Assembly: GCA_035772405.1 (NCBI GenBank)
Contig: JAYKKM010000226.1
Span: forward strand, 1,488,001-1,552,000
Source of the DNA: Chrysogorgia sp. JL179-B06
Lineage: Eukaryota; Cnidaria; Anthozoa; Scleralcyonacea; Chrysogorgiidae
DNA length: 64,000 nt
Reading direction: 5' to 3'
A program made the translations under genes and the position numbers. The notes under the pieces were generated by a model that made no database searches, had not been told where the DNA came from, and was given only the letters and a program-made list of their open reading frames with translations. Positions 11,901 to 22,600 of this stretch are shown here, piece by piece. Every line of letters begins with the position of its first letter. The stretch's first letter is position 1.

Positions 11901-14900
11901 ATCACTGAGATTTAATATATGTAGTATATAGAGTATATTGTGAACATCTGAAATGGTCTTGGCAATATATTTATTTATAATAATAATAATAATAATGGGT
12001 TTTTTATTCAATAAGAATATACATAAAGAAGATAAACTTACTTATCTGTACATATATATAGGGTTCAGAAACGAGCACTTAGGATTGTAGCTCCAGAATT
12101 AAAATACGAAGAAGCTTTAGTAACATATAAATTGTCTTCTCTTAAAGAAAGACGGGAGAAGCACTGTTTAAGCGAATGCTATCTCCGTCGCATAAGCTAC
12201 ATCATCTCCTTCCAGAAAAAGTTCAAAACGTTCGGGAAAGAAATACAAGATATAATGGTAATAAACTTTATAATTATAAATGTAAAACTGAAAGTTTTAA
12301 AAATAGTCCATTGGTGTATATGCAATTGATAAATATAATAGTGGTTTTTAATGTTTTTAGTCGTTTTAACTTATATATAGATATTTAGATATATATATAG
12401 CTTATTAACTTTATTAGAATAGTTATTTTACTCATGTTTAAATTTTATACTTATAATATATGTAAATACATGATAATTAACCCGAGGTCTCCGAATCAAC
12501 GCATCGGCACTCTAACCACTGAGCTATTGAGACACGGTCAGAACAGTCAAATATATACATATTTATACATCGCCCCGACTTTCAAATCTCTACAGAAAGA
12601 CATCTCATCTTCGACGAAGTAGAGCGAAGCCTCTCGCAGGACTTCCTCAAGTAGCGAGCTTAATCACTGGCTCTTGTATACAGGAGGCTTTAAAACAATT
12701 TTCTTTAGATGTCTCAATAGCTCAGTGGTTAGAGCGCCGATGCGTTTATTCGGAGACCTCGGGTTCGATTCCTGGTTGGGGCAGTCAAATTTTCATATAC
12801 ATATATTTGACCATTAATAAATCCTCTCTTCATCTAAAGAAAATATAAGACATCTTATTAAGAATCCTTATTTCATAAAATGGGAATACAAAACTCTGAA
12901 AGGTTGGTGTACTGACGAAATACGTAGTGTGTATGAGGTGTAACGTTTCGAGCAAAGACCTTTCGTCAGAGAGTGAAACGAAAAGTGAAATGAAAAACGA
13001 GTGAAACCTTTAGGTAAAATAATCATGTGACAAAAATAAGCGAATCGGTAATGAAAAACAATAACAAATAATTAATGAGATGCTAAAAAGTGGGAGGTGA
13101 AATAAAGAAAAATGCAAGGGAATCAAGTGAGAAGCCAGTGTATTTTGTTTGCCCTTGCTAAAAAAAACGATGACTTCAAAGGGATTAAATAAAAGAAAAT
13201 CGTTCGTTAAGCCCATGGGGATGAATGGTTCCAACTTCCAAGTTTGAAAATGAGACGTTTTTCTGTCTTTTACGGCAATCATTCCCACCGGGAATGGGTG
13301 AGATGGCACAAATCTTTACGTCCGAAATTGTATGGTTGGCACTATTGAAATAAGAATAAATATGAAAGCTGCTACTGTAAGTTCTCAAAAGAACTGGATA
13401 TAATACAAAAAAGAGAAATAAGAAAACTTCAATATGTCGAAAAATACTTAAGTAAGAGTACTGTACAGTGTGTATAAAAAAAAACTGAACCGGCATAAAA
13501 TTAATTAACATTCCTTTCAAACAACCTATTGTCACCTTGACACCTCTGAGCCACGGTGCGTAAAAAAATATGGTTTTATGGTTTTATACACCTCGGATTT
13601 TGCTGGAGAAGAGCCCTAACAGCAGCAATATTTCACAATATTTCCCGTGTGGTTCTTCGCCTGCCAGAATTGCCCGTGTTACGGTTAATTGGCTAGTTCC
13701 TGTATTCAGATATTTCCTGAGTTATCTTAATTTCCCAGGTGTGTTAAGACCGTGTTTTTAATTTCCCAGGAGTATAAGACCGTTTTCTAAGGGTTCAGTT
13801 TTTTTTGATACACACTGTACGTATTTTCATAGACGACTTTACGGACGATGTGACCTGAAGTCTGAAGGTTAATTAAAGTGCTTATGGAACGAAAATTTAC
13901 CCCAGTTTTTTATGAGTGTATTTGCAAGAATGAAGAATGGGTTTTACAGCTCTTTCATAATTTCATTTGTCATCCTGTTCTTGAGTTATTAGGTTTTATG
14001 TAATTTGAGCTAAGATGTCAGAGTGAGGACATGATATTGTAACAAAACTGAAAATCATGTATATCTTTGGATTGATTTAACTAAATTGGTTTAAACAGGG
14101 TGCGAATTAACGTTTCAATTAAAGTGCATCGCAACAATATTTTGTCCCCGGGGAACTGGGGGGAGACATTCCCTGTGGATACTTTAACATTTCTGTTATT
14201 AAAATACAACACATTTGCAAAGTTTTAATTACAATCTTTACTTTCTCAACTAAAGTTTTACTCTACCTCCTATCATTAAAATTAATCATTCGCAGTTCAG
14301 TGAAGTAGCTAAGTCTATCAACAGTAGTCCTAAGTCCTGTATTTAAATTAGTACAAACAACAGCAATGCATGAACTGTACATTTCTTATACAAATCCAAA
14401 AATTACATGTAAATATATGTAATACAAAGTATTTAAAATGGATTAATCAGTTTAAAGGTACTGTAAGAATTAAAAAGTTATTTGCTAGGTTTCAACGTCT
14501 GATTCCTCTATCATCATTTTCCAAATGTATTATATAGTCAGTTCGGTGATGTCGATCATGCCATCTTTGGACGAGGTTGTTTTCCGTGTTTTTGGATAGC
14601 TATGGCTGGAACAATTCAGTCGTTGAACTTTGGCAACCATAATTCGATCGCTGCATCTGGACAGAAATCATCGATCGATGAACCACGACTTTCTTCGCTG
14701 ATTCGCTTCAATGCGAATCTGTCTACTCTTCACGGACTTCCTATAGTGCTGAACATTCGCTCAAGCTTTGTGTTGGAAAAAGGAGTTCTGAGCAATATGA
14801 TATGCAGGACATTCGCGCCTGAAGTTCACTTGAAGTAAACACTCTCGACCATACATCTAGATATTTTCTGTTACGATCGAGCAAATGACGAAGTCGATTC

Positions 14901-16352
14901 TACATTTTATCCCATTCTGCAGAAATCTCTGCTACATCACACAAATTCCTCTCCAACAACAGGATAAATGCTCGATCAGTTCAGTCACATTTAATTTTTA
15001 AATCTTTTTTGCATCGCATATTGCGTTAATCGATGCGTTAATTCGTACCCTGTTTAAACTTTGAAGACTCACTCAGTCAACAAAACTAAACATTATTATT
15101 GTTTGGATAGTTATCATAGCAACAGATTAGTTTATAGGTGTCGCTCTTCCTTCAAAATTGTTCTTTGTTTTCAACAATATGTAAAGCAACTTTGGTCTTT
15201 TAACCATTTGGCATCGTTTCTGTGCAATTTTCAATGCAACAGGAAAGTTTAAAATAAAAAACATTTGACTGCAATAAACAAAAACTGAAAAATCTATGTT
15301 TAAATATTTTTTTGTTGGCTGAGTAAGTCTACAAAGTTTGAGTCAATTTTGTCAAATCAATCCAAATTGATATCTATGATTTTCAGTTTTGCTACAATAC
15401 CATGTCCTCATTGTGACGTCATAACTCTAATTACACAAAACGTAATAACTCAAGAACGGGATGACAAATGAGAAAGCTGTAAAAGCCATTCTTCATATTT
15501 TAATTGCTCTTGCAAATAAAATCACAAAACTGGGGTAAATTGAATGCTACATGAAAAACGAATGCTACTTCACTCAAGTGTTAAAGGTGCCGTCAAGTCC
15601 GTTCTGTGCATGTGTGATATTTCAAATGTGGGGGACTCCACATGTCAACAAACTTTGTAACAGTTCGAAAGCAGGTATTCGTCAAAGGTGGGGAAGGCAC
15701 GAGAACAGAACAGCTTCTTATAACACACTTTTTTGGTGAAAAAGCTCAAGCGTGGAAAACAAATCCGCAATACTTCATGTTCATGTTTATATAATGCAAT
15801 GTAAACAAACAATGTAAAGAGAACGTGGACATGTGTAGAACGGACTTGACACCACCTTTAAATCTCCTACACACTATTTCAGCAGTACACCAATCTTTTA
15901 GAGTAGTATATACAGTAATATTTGTATTTCTATACTTCGCAGTACAACACCTTTATATTACTCATACAGTATAAATGTGTGCTACAAGTAATTACCATCC
16001 TATTGGTCCCATAGTTTGAGCTCTTTCCTTTGCCCACTTAGTTTCTTTAATGATTTCTTCAAGTGCCATCCTGAAGTGAAAAATAATGCAAGAATTTAAA
16101 AATAGTACTACCGGTAGGCGGTAGTCACAATTATTATTTATGTTTTGTTCACTTTGATGCAGCTAATGTAAAAAAACAAAATGAAACAAAGTTTTGATTT
16201 TGCTAATTAATGGATAAGTTCCAAGAAACTGTGCTAGTGGCCAATGAAATTATGAATATCAGCAATTTCACAATATTTTTTCTTTACCTTTCCAGCTCAT
16301 CTTCCTTCTTGTCACATTGATCTATGGACGGTGTAGGAGATGCAGTTGCCAT
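5922..16352 (-). CDS. POLR1D: POLR1D isoform-2-like protein (gene span, three exons seen)
   Basis: Exon 1 is 16352-16288 (ATG at 16352; short acidic N-terminus ending DELE), exon 2 is 16070-15996, and the last exon is 6247-5922 (stop TAA). The donor after exon 1 (AAAG/GTAAAG), the acceptor CAG before exon 2 and the donor GATG/GTAATT keep frame. Exon 2 reads EEIIKETKWAKERAQTMGPI, closely like the EELLKEAKRGKTRAETMGPM stretch of vertebrate POLR1D isoform 2, a protein distinct from the AC19 polymerase subunit. The last exon begins FRESHKRSG and ends in a Lys/His-rich tail (KHKLKHKSKHKHKKKKK), suggesting nuclear targeting. The exon expected to carry the conserved NKRFL region was not found between 15996 and 6247, where several transposons lie. 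Its role is not established. Divergent from NUP54. Confidence 0.7.
6480..7140. mobile_element. tRNA-derived SINE copies, inverted and direct
   Basis: At about 6635-6665 the sequence is the complement of a tRNA-like box A (GTAGCTCAGTGGTCAGAGC). At about 6900-6975 a direct copy carries a box A-like segment and GGTTCAATTCCAGCC as box B. Both are followed by the same tail, including AAATGTATATATTCCAACAC. A related tRNA-like repeat is at 51490-51800. These are retroposed SINEs, not tRNA genes. Confidence 0.55.
7150..8030. other. Intronic stretch, only a short tandem repeat
   Basis: 7160-7300 has repeated ATTATCTTGTTTTAAG-like units. Around 7540-8000 there are several GTGCAAT/ATTGCACC words. No coding sequence or element boundary was seen. 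Confidence 0.4.
8039..9190 (-). pseudogene. Decayed transposon-encoded protein (CACTA-like family, tentative)
   Basis: The minus-strand reading from about 9190 has RPCIVCLYSKPLPQDLML, then after a stop the 8933-8394 frame, and after a shift the 8440-8039 frame. The middle part contains TPKMHYMIHIPSQIL, GPLVRHCCMGFEARH and YFKDL, which resemble the C-terminal half of large transposon proteins repeated in fish, sponge and cnidarian genomes. The two frames overlap over the same Met/Asp-rich stretch near 8400-8440, showing a frameshift. It lies in the long POLR1D-like intron. The superfamily is from memory of motif style and uncertain. Confidence 0.55.
9386..9552. mobile_element. Small MITE with about 28 bp inverted ends
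   Basis: AACTTTGATAAAACATTGAT at the left is mirrored by ATCAATGCTTTATCAAAGTT at the right. Inner copies of the same words form further hairpins. 9560-10240 to its right shows nothing recognisable. Confidence 0.65.
10246..11235 (-). pseudogene. Non-LTR retrotransposon RT fragment
   Basis: On the minus strand the series runs DLRKAFDYVNHNIL (about 11225-11190), then FWEWIRSFLRDRTQQVKL and DVPQGT (11182-10946 frame), then a long C-terminal RT/thumb ORF (10857-10246) with KFKLLGIYCQKNLKWNSHVE and PIWGGLPNYLIEEVEKVQNR. The region between the VPQGT box and 10857 is broken, with the FADD-type box not in frame. It is a 5'-truncated, decayed copy. A short direct duplication (GTCCAAGAAGATGGCATGAA) sits at its 5' edge near 11225-11262. 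Confidence 0.8.
11240..12055. other. No recognisable gene
   Basis: AT-rich intronic DNA of the POLR1D-like gene with a short (TAA)n run near 11977-11996. No supported ORF or repeat boundary was seen. Confidence 0.4.
12060..12340 (+). pseudogene. 3' terminal fragment of a non-LTR retrotransposon
   Basis: The plus-strand frame starting GGGTTCAGAAACGAGCACTT reads a VQxRALRI-like segment, APELKYEEAL and LSSLKERREKHCL, the typical end of a LINE RT ORF. After a frame change it reads HKLHHLLPEKVQNVRERN and YNYKCKTESFKNSPLVYM. It has at least one frameshift. Confidence 0.65.
12482..12790. mobile_element. Inverted pair of tRNA-like SINE heads
   Basis: 12710-12783 reads GTCTCAATAGCTCAGTGGTT (box A) and GGGTTCGATTCC (box B). 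It can be folded into a cloverleaf with a 7 bp acceptor stem, a GCTC/GAGC D-stem and a 7-base anticodon loop. 12482-12534 is the same sequence in reverse complement, truncated at box B. The SINE or tRNA-pseudogene interpretation is favoured by the pairing, the poor anticodon loop and the AT-rich tail. Confidence 0.55.
12885..13535 (-). pseudogene. Penelope-like or GIY-YIG retroelement remnant
   Basis: The minus-strand frame ending at 13185 reads NLEVGTIHPHGLNERFSFI, similar to the C-terminus of GIY-YIG-bearing retroelement ORFs common in marine invertebrates. Downstream on the same strand follows CTCTGACGAAAGGTCTTTGC then TCGAAACGTTACACC, a tail repeated near 31690 and 34555. There is no catalytic region left. 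The assignment rests on remembered motif style. Confidence 0.4.
13888..15545. mobile_element. DNA transposon remnant with long inverted ends
   Basis: The left arm (about 13890-14120) includes TTACCCCAG, CATCCTGTTCTTGAGTTATT and GTTTAAACAGGGTGCGAATT. The right arm (about 15040-15540) carries the complements, including CGTTAATTCGTACCCTGTTT and AATAACTCAAGAACGGGATG. The interior (14130-15030) has a 78-residue plus ORF at 14602-14838 with no recognised motif. A related arm fragment occurs near 48590-48640. Confidence 0.65.
15588..15862. mobile_element. MITE flanked by TTAA
   Basis: TTAAAGGTGCCGTCAAGTCC at the left and GGACTTGACACCACCTTTAA at the right are inverted copies. TTAA lies at both edges, as expected for TTAA-targeting transposons such as piggyBac-type. 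Confidence 0.75.
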
Positions 16353-16641
16353 TATCTTGGCTGCAAGACCGCAGAGACAGGGACCAAGAACAATATTTTT
16401 CTTTAGTCTAGATATTTCTGGGAAAAAAGATAAAAATGAAAGAAAACCCTGGTTACTGGTAGAAGTTATCGACTTAATAACCTACACTATTGAGTACATG
16501 AAGTACCTTGTCACCCGCTGAAAACAAAATCAACAGGCTCAACAGATCCGAAGTGGCCGCCTGGCTCTGACTTCGCGTTGATAATTTGGATACGTTTTCG
16601 TTCATTTTCCAATTATTTCTAATGTTCTATAACAAAATAAA
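16353..16641. promoter_or_regulatory. Probable bidirectional promoter, POLR1D-like / NUP54
   Basis: The start codons of two housekeeping-type genes face away from each other with 289 bp between them. No transposon is evident in the gap, in contrast to the surrounding introns. Both 5'UTRs and the shared promoter must fit here unless there are upstream non-coding exons. No clear TATA box was identified. Confidence 0.55.
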
Positions 16642-19600
16642 ATGACATTCATGCCAAGTTCGTCACTAGGCGGTGGTTTATTTGGAGGAGTTGCAAAGAC
16701 AACCGTACCTTCTTTGGCTTTCGGAATACCAGCATTACCGTCCACGACTACGAGTGGTTTCTCATTTGGCGCACCGAAAACATTAGCAACAGGTAAAGTC
16801 CTGCCTTCTTTATTTGCAGTCAGAGTATTGCTATAATGCAGGAGTAGCGTGCAGATCTTGCGGAAAGAACATTGAAGGATATCGCAATGGATACAACCTG
16901 CAAATTCTTTATGCTGTGACTATATGACCGTGCCGGCGGGATATACTTCATGGTATAAACAAATACATACTGTATAGTCTCCCACCATATTTTAGGGTTA
17001 GGGCTAGGATTAGGGTTACGGTTAGATGTATAAAAAACAGATGGAAACCATTTCTAGTGTTACCATGATGTATATACCGTGCCGGCAGCTGGTCACGGTT
17101 TATGGCAAACTACAGTACACTGTACCAGTCAGAAGTAACCTAACACTTCGGTTGCGGTGAGGTTGCGGTAAGGTAGCGGTGGAGATGCGGTGAGGTTGCG
17201 GTCTACACATATAACCGCAACGGTCGACTAAACGCTTCGGGTTCCGAGTTCATCCGACCAAAAGCCGGCAGCAGAAAGACATGACACGGACGTCAAATGA
17301 CTTGCCGTATCAAGTTCAAAACAAAGGAAATTATTAACTAGTAATCATTGGAGTAGTTATGAAGTCATTCTTATTAGTCTCTGTATTCTGCATACAATGT
17401 ATAACGATTTCCTGGTTGAACTCCTAACAATGACGACGACGTTGGTACAAATGCACAAAGCCTGTTATGTTGGAATTTCTCAAATAACGTTAACAATAAT
17501 ATCTCCCGAAACAGTCTTACCAAATAACTATTATTGCGTGAAAGCATTTTAGGAGAAGAAAATTAACGGGCATCTTGATACGATTTACGATTATGTTTCG
17601 AGCTGTTTATTGACCCAACGGCATGTTTTGCTGTCGCATGTTTCTTAAACTCATGGTATATTATATTATACTCATCCCGTTTCAGACGTCGAACTTATCA
17701 TGTGTCGAACCTAGATACATGATAAATTCGACGTTTGAATAAGTCGCACTTTAATCGATATATCCGACCAAAGCGGTCAAACTTAATAATATTGTGGTCA
17801 ATCTTATCACGTACATATAATGCGGTCCATTGACAGGTTTCAAAACTCCAAATCCGTACTACGTTAAAAATATTGTTTGATGAACTATATCATTGGCATT
17901 GCTATCCGACATGCTTCTCATGTATGTAACTGATTGCTCTTATCATCTTATGTGAACTATAAGAATTAACGTAAAAATAGGTACGCAGTGCGTACATGTG
18001 TCTACTGGATTTTGCCATTAACATCTACACGCCTAGTGCGAGATATTAGCCGTTACAGAAACGTGTTTCAAATAGGGAATTGACTGCAGTTTAATTGCAA
18101 ATTTTGTTCCGAAAACAGCATAGTAGCATGTAGATTTAAAACTAGAAAAAGATAGGTTTGTCACCACGTGTATATTGCATTGGTTCTGTTGAGGAGTACA
18201 CGAGCATTGTAATTTTAACTTTGCCATTAGGCACAAACAATAACTGGGTCCCAAGGATGCCAGTGTAATTTCCAATAATTAAATAATTGTTTATATCAGC
18301 AATCTCAAAATAATAGTGAAATGGAAAGATTTTTTATCACTCAAGATAATTCATGTTTCTGGCAGACAAAAAACCATATTCCTTATACTTACTTGGGTAG
18401 GGAAAGTATGCCGAAAGTATTGTACTTAACTTGTTTTGATTTATTGTACTGTTTTTTTTAATTTTAGCTTATAGTACACATAATTGTTGGTTTGAGGAGC
18501 TGTTTGAAAAAACCAACCTCATCAAATAGGGTATTGATAATTAACATGCAGGAACCTGGTTTCTAGTTTTCTTGGTAAAGTAATTACTTGGGCTACCTGT
18601 GGTAGTTTCGGTGTGCTTGTTTTTATTTGTTTGGGTTGAGATATGGCCCCAACAGGCTTTGCTAAACTGAGGCATGTGACACAGCTTCCGCCAGCATCTC
18701 GCATCCATGGGGGACAAGAGTACATAATAATGGTGATTTCTCGCATTCTCACATATTCAGCATACTTGAGACACAATAATGATTTTTTTTAATACACAAT
18801 AATGGCGATTTCTAGCGTTCTCACATATTCAGAAAAAAAAATTAATAAAAATAATAAATTTGAGATGGGCACCTGTGTTTGCAACATGAATTTAATACAC
18901 TGTTGACCTATTTATATAGCTATAGCTGTGTATTGATTGTTCATATATTATTATATATGAATGCTTAATACAAATGAACACCTCGTGTCTGACACCCAGA
19001 CCAACTCCAATCCAGATCAACTCCAATCCAGATCAACTCCAATCGATGAAGTGTTTGTTATTGTTCGCTGGTTTTCCAATGACATCTTGGCAGCTATGTA
19101 TTTTTCATTGTCCCTCACCCCACATAAATTGTTGTTGTTGTTTGTTAACCAACTGCATGTTAGTTGGTCTGCACAGCCAGATAAATTGTACACACATGGA
19201 GGCAAGCTGGCTCGGTATCTGAGTTAGCTCGCTAACCATGACATCACAGTAATATGGCAATTTTCCAGTACTAAGGGACTAGTCATTATTTATAGGGTTT
19301 ACTAGGTTGGGAATATTTTAAAACTATTTATTCAAATATTTGCTTGACCCGCTCTATCAGGGTATAACATTTTCAAAGCCTGTCCAAACAAGCATAATTG
19401 GTGAATTTAATACCTGGTTGATTCTTGTGAGATCATGGGCTCATCCGATATGAAAACATAACTTTTAAGATTGCTGTTTCACACATGAACAGAAATACTG
19501 TAAGAAGAAAATTTATGGTTTTGTTTAAACATTTTTTTATGTGTGCTTGCTCATCTTATTGTGTGTTACACTTTTTTATTATACACTTTTTATTGTTATT

Positions 19601-22600
19601 ATATACTTGTTATTGTGTGTTACACTTGATGAACAAAAAAATTTCATAGCCCGTAAAAATGAGAGCAAAATATTTCATGACCCGGAGTCAATTTTACCCA
19701 CCTAAATGAGGTGAGCATGCTCAAATTATATATGCACTAAAATTATAAATATGTTTCTGGTTCAAAATGTTGGTTTTGGGAAAATTTAGCTTGTTGCATC
19801 AAGTTCACAAGCTAAATTAAGTAGCCTGAGTTAACGCCTAGCGGGCGTGTTTAATATCAACAATTTTTAAAAGTACATTGCATTTTTTGTATTCATATAT
19901 AAATGACATAACCTTATAAATGCTTCTTTTGGATTTTATATTATGTCCTTAAAACAAAGTAAATTGGGCTAAAATTGGGCTACTGTAAAGGGGCTAGCCT
20001 GCATGTAGACGCCTGATTTTTCTTTGTCCTCATTTCTAGCCCAACTTGCTTCTAAAAGTTTCCCACTTCTTCAGTGCCTGATTACAGAAATCAATGCATT
20101 AAAAATTATCTTTTGTAATATAAGACAAGTTAGCGGATTTTCTAATTCCAACTGTAACATGCCACCAATGCATATCCCTAAAAAGTAGCCCGAGTTAACG
20201 CCTAGCGGGCGTCTTGTTATATATAAATTGAGTCAGTGCAAACACAAATTGGTTCCTGTGAGAATAAAATCTCGCAAATATACAGCACGTTGTCACCTGA
20301 AAGACATATAAAAGGGATAAAAATGCTTCGTTAAAATTTAAAACCGAGAAACGAACAACAAGATATTTATAGTCAGCTAGGAGACTGCCGTAAGATCATA
20401 ATGTCGAAAAACCGCAAAGAATCCTTTTATTTTCGACAAATTCACAGAGTAAAATCTGATGAATTTAGAATTCGCTGTCGCATCAATCGCACGTGGTCAA
20501 TCCGTAAACATCCGCCAAATCTCCGTAAGAGCTTCGTGTCACGTGACGGCATGACCGCCTCAAGAAAGAAAGTGCTAAACCCAGCCGATGACATAGTTGT
20601 CTACTGGATATACATCCAGGCAGTAGACACAAAACGTCATAAAACTGAACATCCAAATAAATAAATAAATATGAAATTTTCAGATATATCGAGATCGCGT
20701 TGACTATACATAGGTGCCCTAAGAGGTCTCGGCACGAGACATACATGACGTAACCCAGGTACGTCAAGAGCAAAAATCATGAGGGAGTACACAACTTTTC
20801 AAAGAGAGTGCCACCGGAGTGACCCGTGAGTGACCGGACAAGTAAACAAATCAACGAGTGTCTGATTTATTTTGTCAGGCTAAACTGCCATAGAACTGCT
20901 AGAAGATGGTCACCATTAACAACTGCATTAACCACTTTTGCAGTCTGCGTCGACATATAGCCCAACTTTATCACTTTACCTGAAAATTGATATTGAGCAA
21001 TCGAAGCGCGCGGTCACTCAAAGTGCTTCAGTTTTGGTTCAAGCGTGGCAAACCAGGCCACGTGTCAACAGTGGCAAAGCAGGCCAAATGCATGTCAACA
21101 GTGGCAGAAGCATGTCAACAGTGCCAATAGCGAAGCAGGCAAGTGTCCTTTTTGTCGTCTGTGGCAATAGCGAGTCTCGGAATAGAAAATTTCATGAATA
21201 CATTTTTATCAAAAATCAAAAAAATTCTCTTCATGTTTCCCTGAGAATGATTGTGAAACAGAGCTTGGAATGCTTCGCATGAACGGACCCACACACGGAG
21301 TCACGGCGTTTATATCACCATCTGGTAATATATTTTTCACATATTCAGACAAAAATATGTTTGTCGCGAATGGTGCTATTTCTAGAGTATGACTGTATGA
21401 CTTTATGGGAAAGCTATCTCGATAAGCGAGGGAACGAATAATTTCACTTTCTTCTTCTGGAGTGCAGGTTACTAAAATTACAGATCTGCTTCAAGAGGAA
21501 GGAATTAAAACTTCGAGATCTGCTTTAAACTTGTTTCTTTCCCGATAAGAATGAGACAAACATGGAGCGGCGGAGCGCGACATTGATTTTAAGGGCAGTG
21601 TAATCAAAGCTTGAAACTGTCGATTGTCGAACACTGCTTATAACGATTAATACAACGCGCAAAGGAAAAGGACGCTAAACTTCGGAAATAAGCGACTTTT
21701 TTACCCAAGAGGACGACAGTGAGACGATTCTTTCCATCAAGATAGCTTTCCCATTATCAATTTAAACACGGTAACGGTATTTGAAAATTAACTTGCCAAG
21801 CTACGACAAACGCCAATCGAAGAAGTGCAGACAACGTGCGAACTGCGAAGGAAGGACGCTAAACTTTAGAAATAATCGACTTCATCCGATACTACACTCG
21901 TGAAATGACGCCATACGAACCGCGCAGCAGCGGTTGAGGTCGAACCAGGGCGCTTATATATAAGCGCCCTGGTCGAACCCGGATGATCCTCGGGTCAACC
22001 TTGGTTCAACCGCGGATGATCCGGTTAACCGCGGATTTTGTTAGGTTGCTTCTGAGCGGTGCCGGTACTGTAAATAACCGACAGTCAGTAATGGTAACAA
22101 TAATGCTAAAATCAACCCTAATCATAACCCAAATCCTAACCAAACCCTAACCCCCTGCCTAATGGGTTTTCTAATACTAACCTTAATACTATGTAATAAA
22201 AAGATCATCCAGAAGACGATTGCTTGCAGGAGGGGCGGGTCACAGAATGCCTGGGATCAGCTCAATTTCCCTACCGATCACTACATTATTGAATTCCACA
22301 TACAAATGAAGTTCAGAAGAGCTAAACCTGTATGGCGTATTGTCTACGACTACAACCGGGCCAACTTTGCCGAGCTCCGTAGTGCCTTGTTAGGGGTACC
22401 ATTTGACATACCTCTCACGGACAACATCGATGACTAACAATGGAAAAATCAGTTCTTAACTACAGTGAACAATCACATTCCAGTTAAAACTGTCAAGAAC
22501 ACCAATAATCCTCCTTGAATCGACGGAGAAGTTCGCCGACTAATTCGAAAAAAGTACACCGCTCTAAAGAAATTTCGACTTGACAAAACGCCCGAATGTA

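Noticed and set aside
12710..12783. Functional tRNA gene
   Set aside because: It folds loosely, but position 33 and a stem mismatch are poor, and inverted truncated copies and SINE-like tails accompany it.
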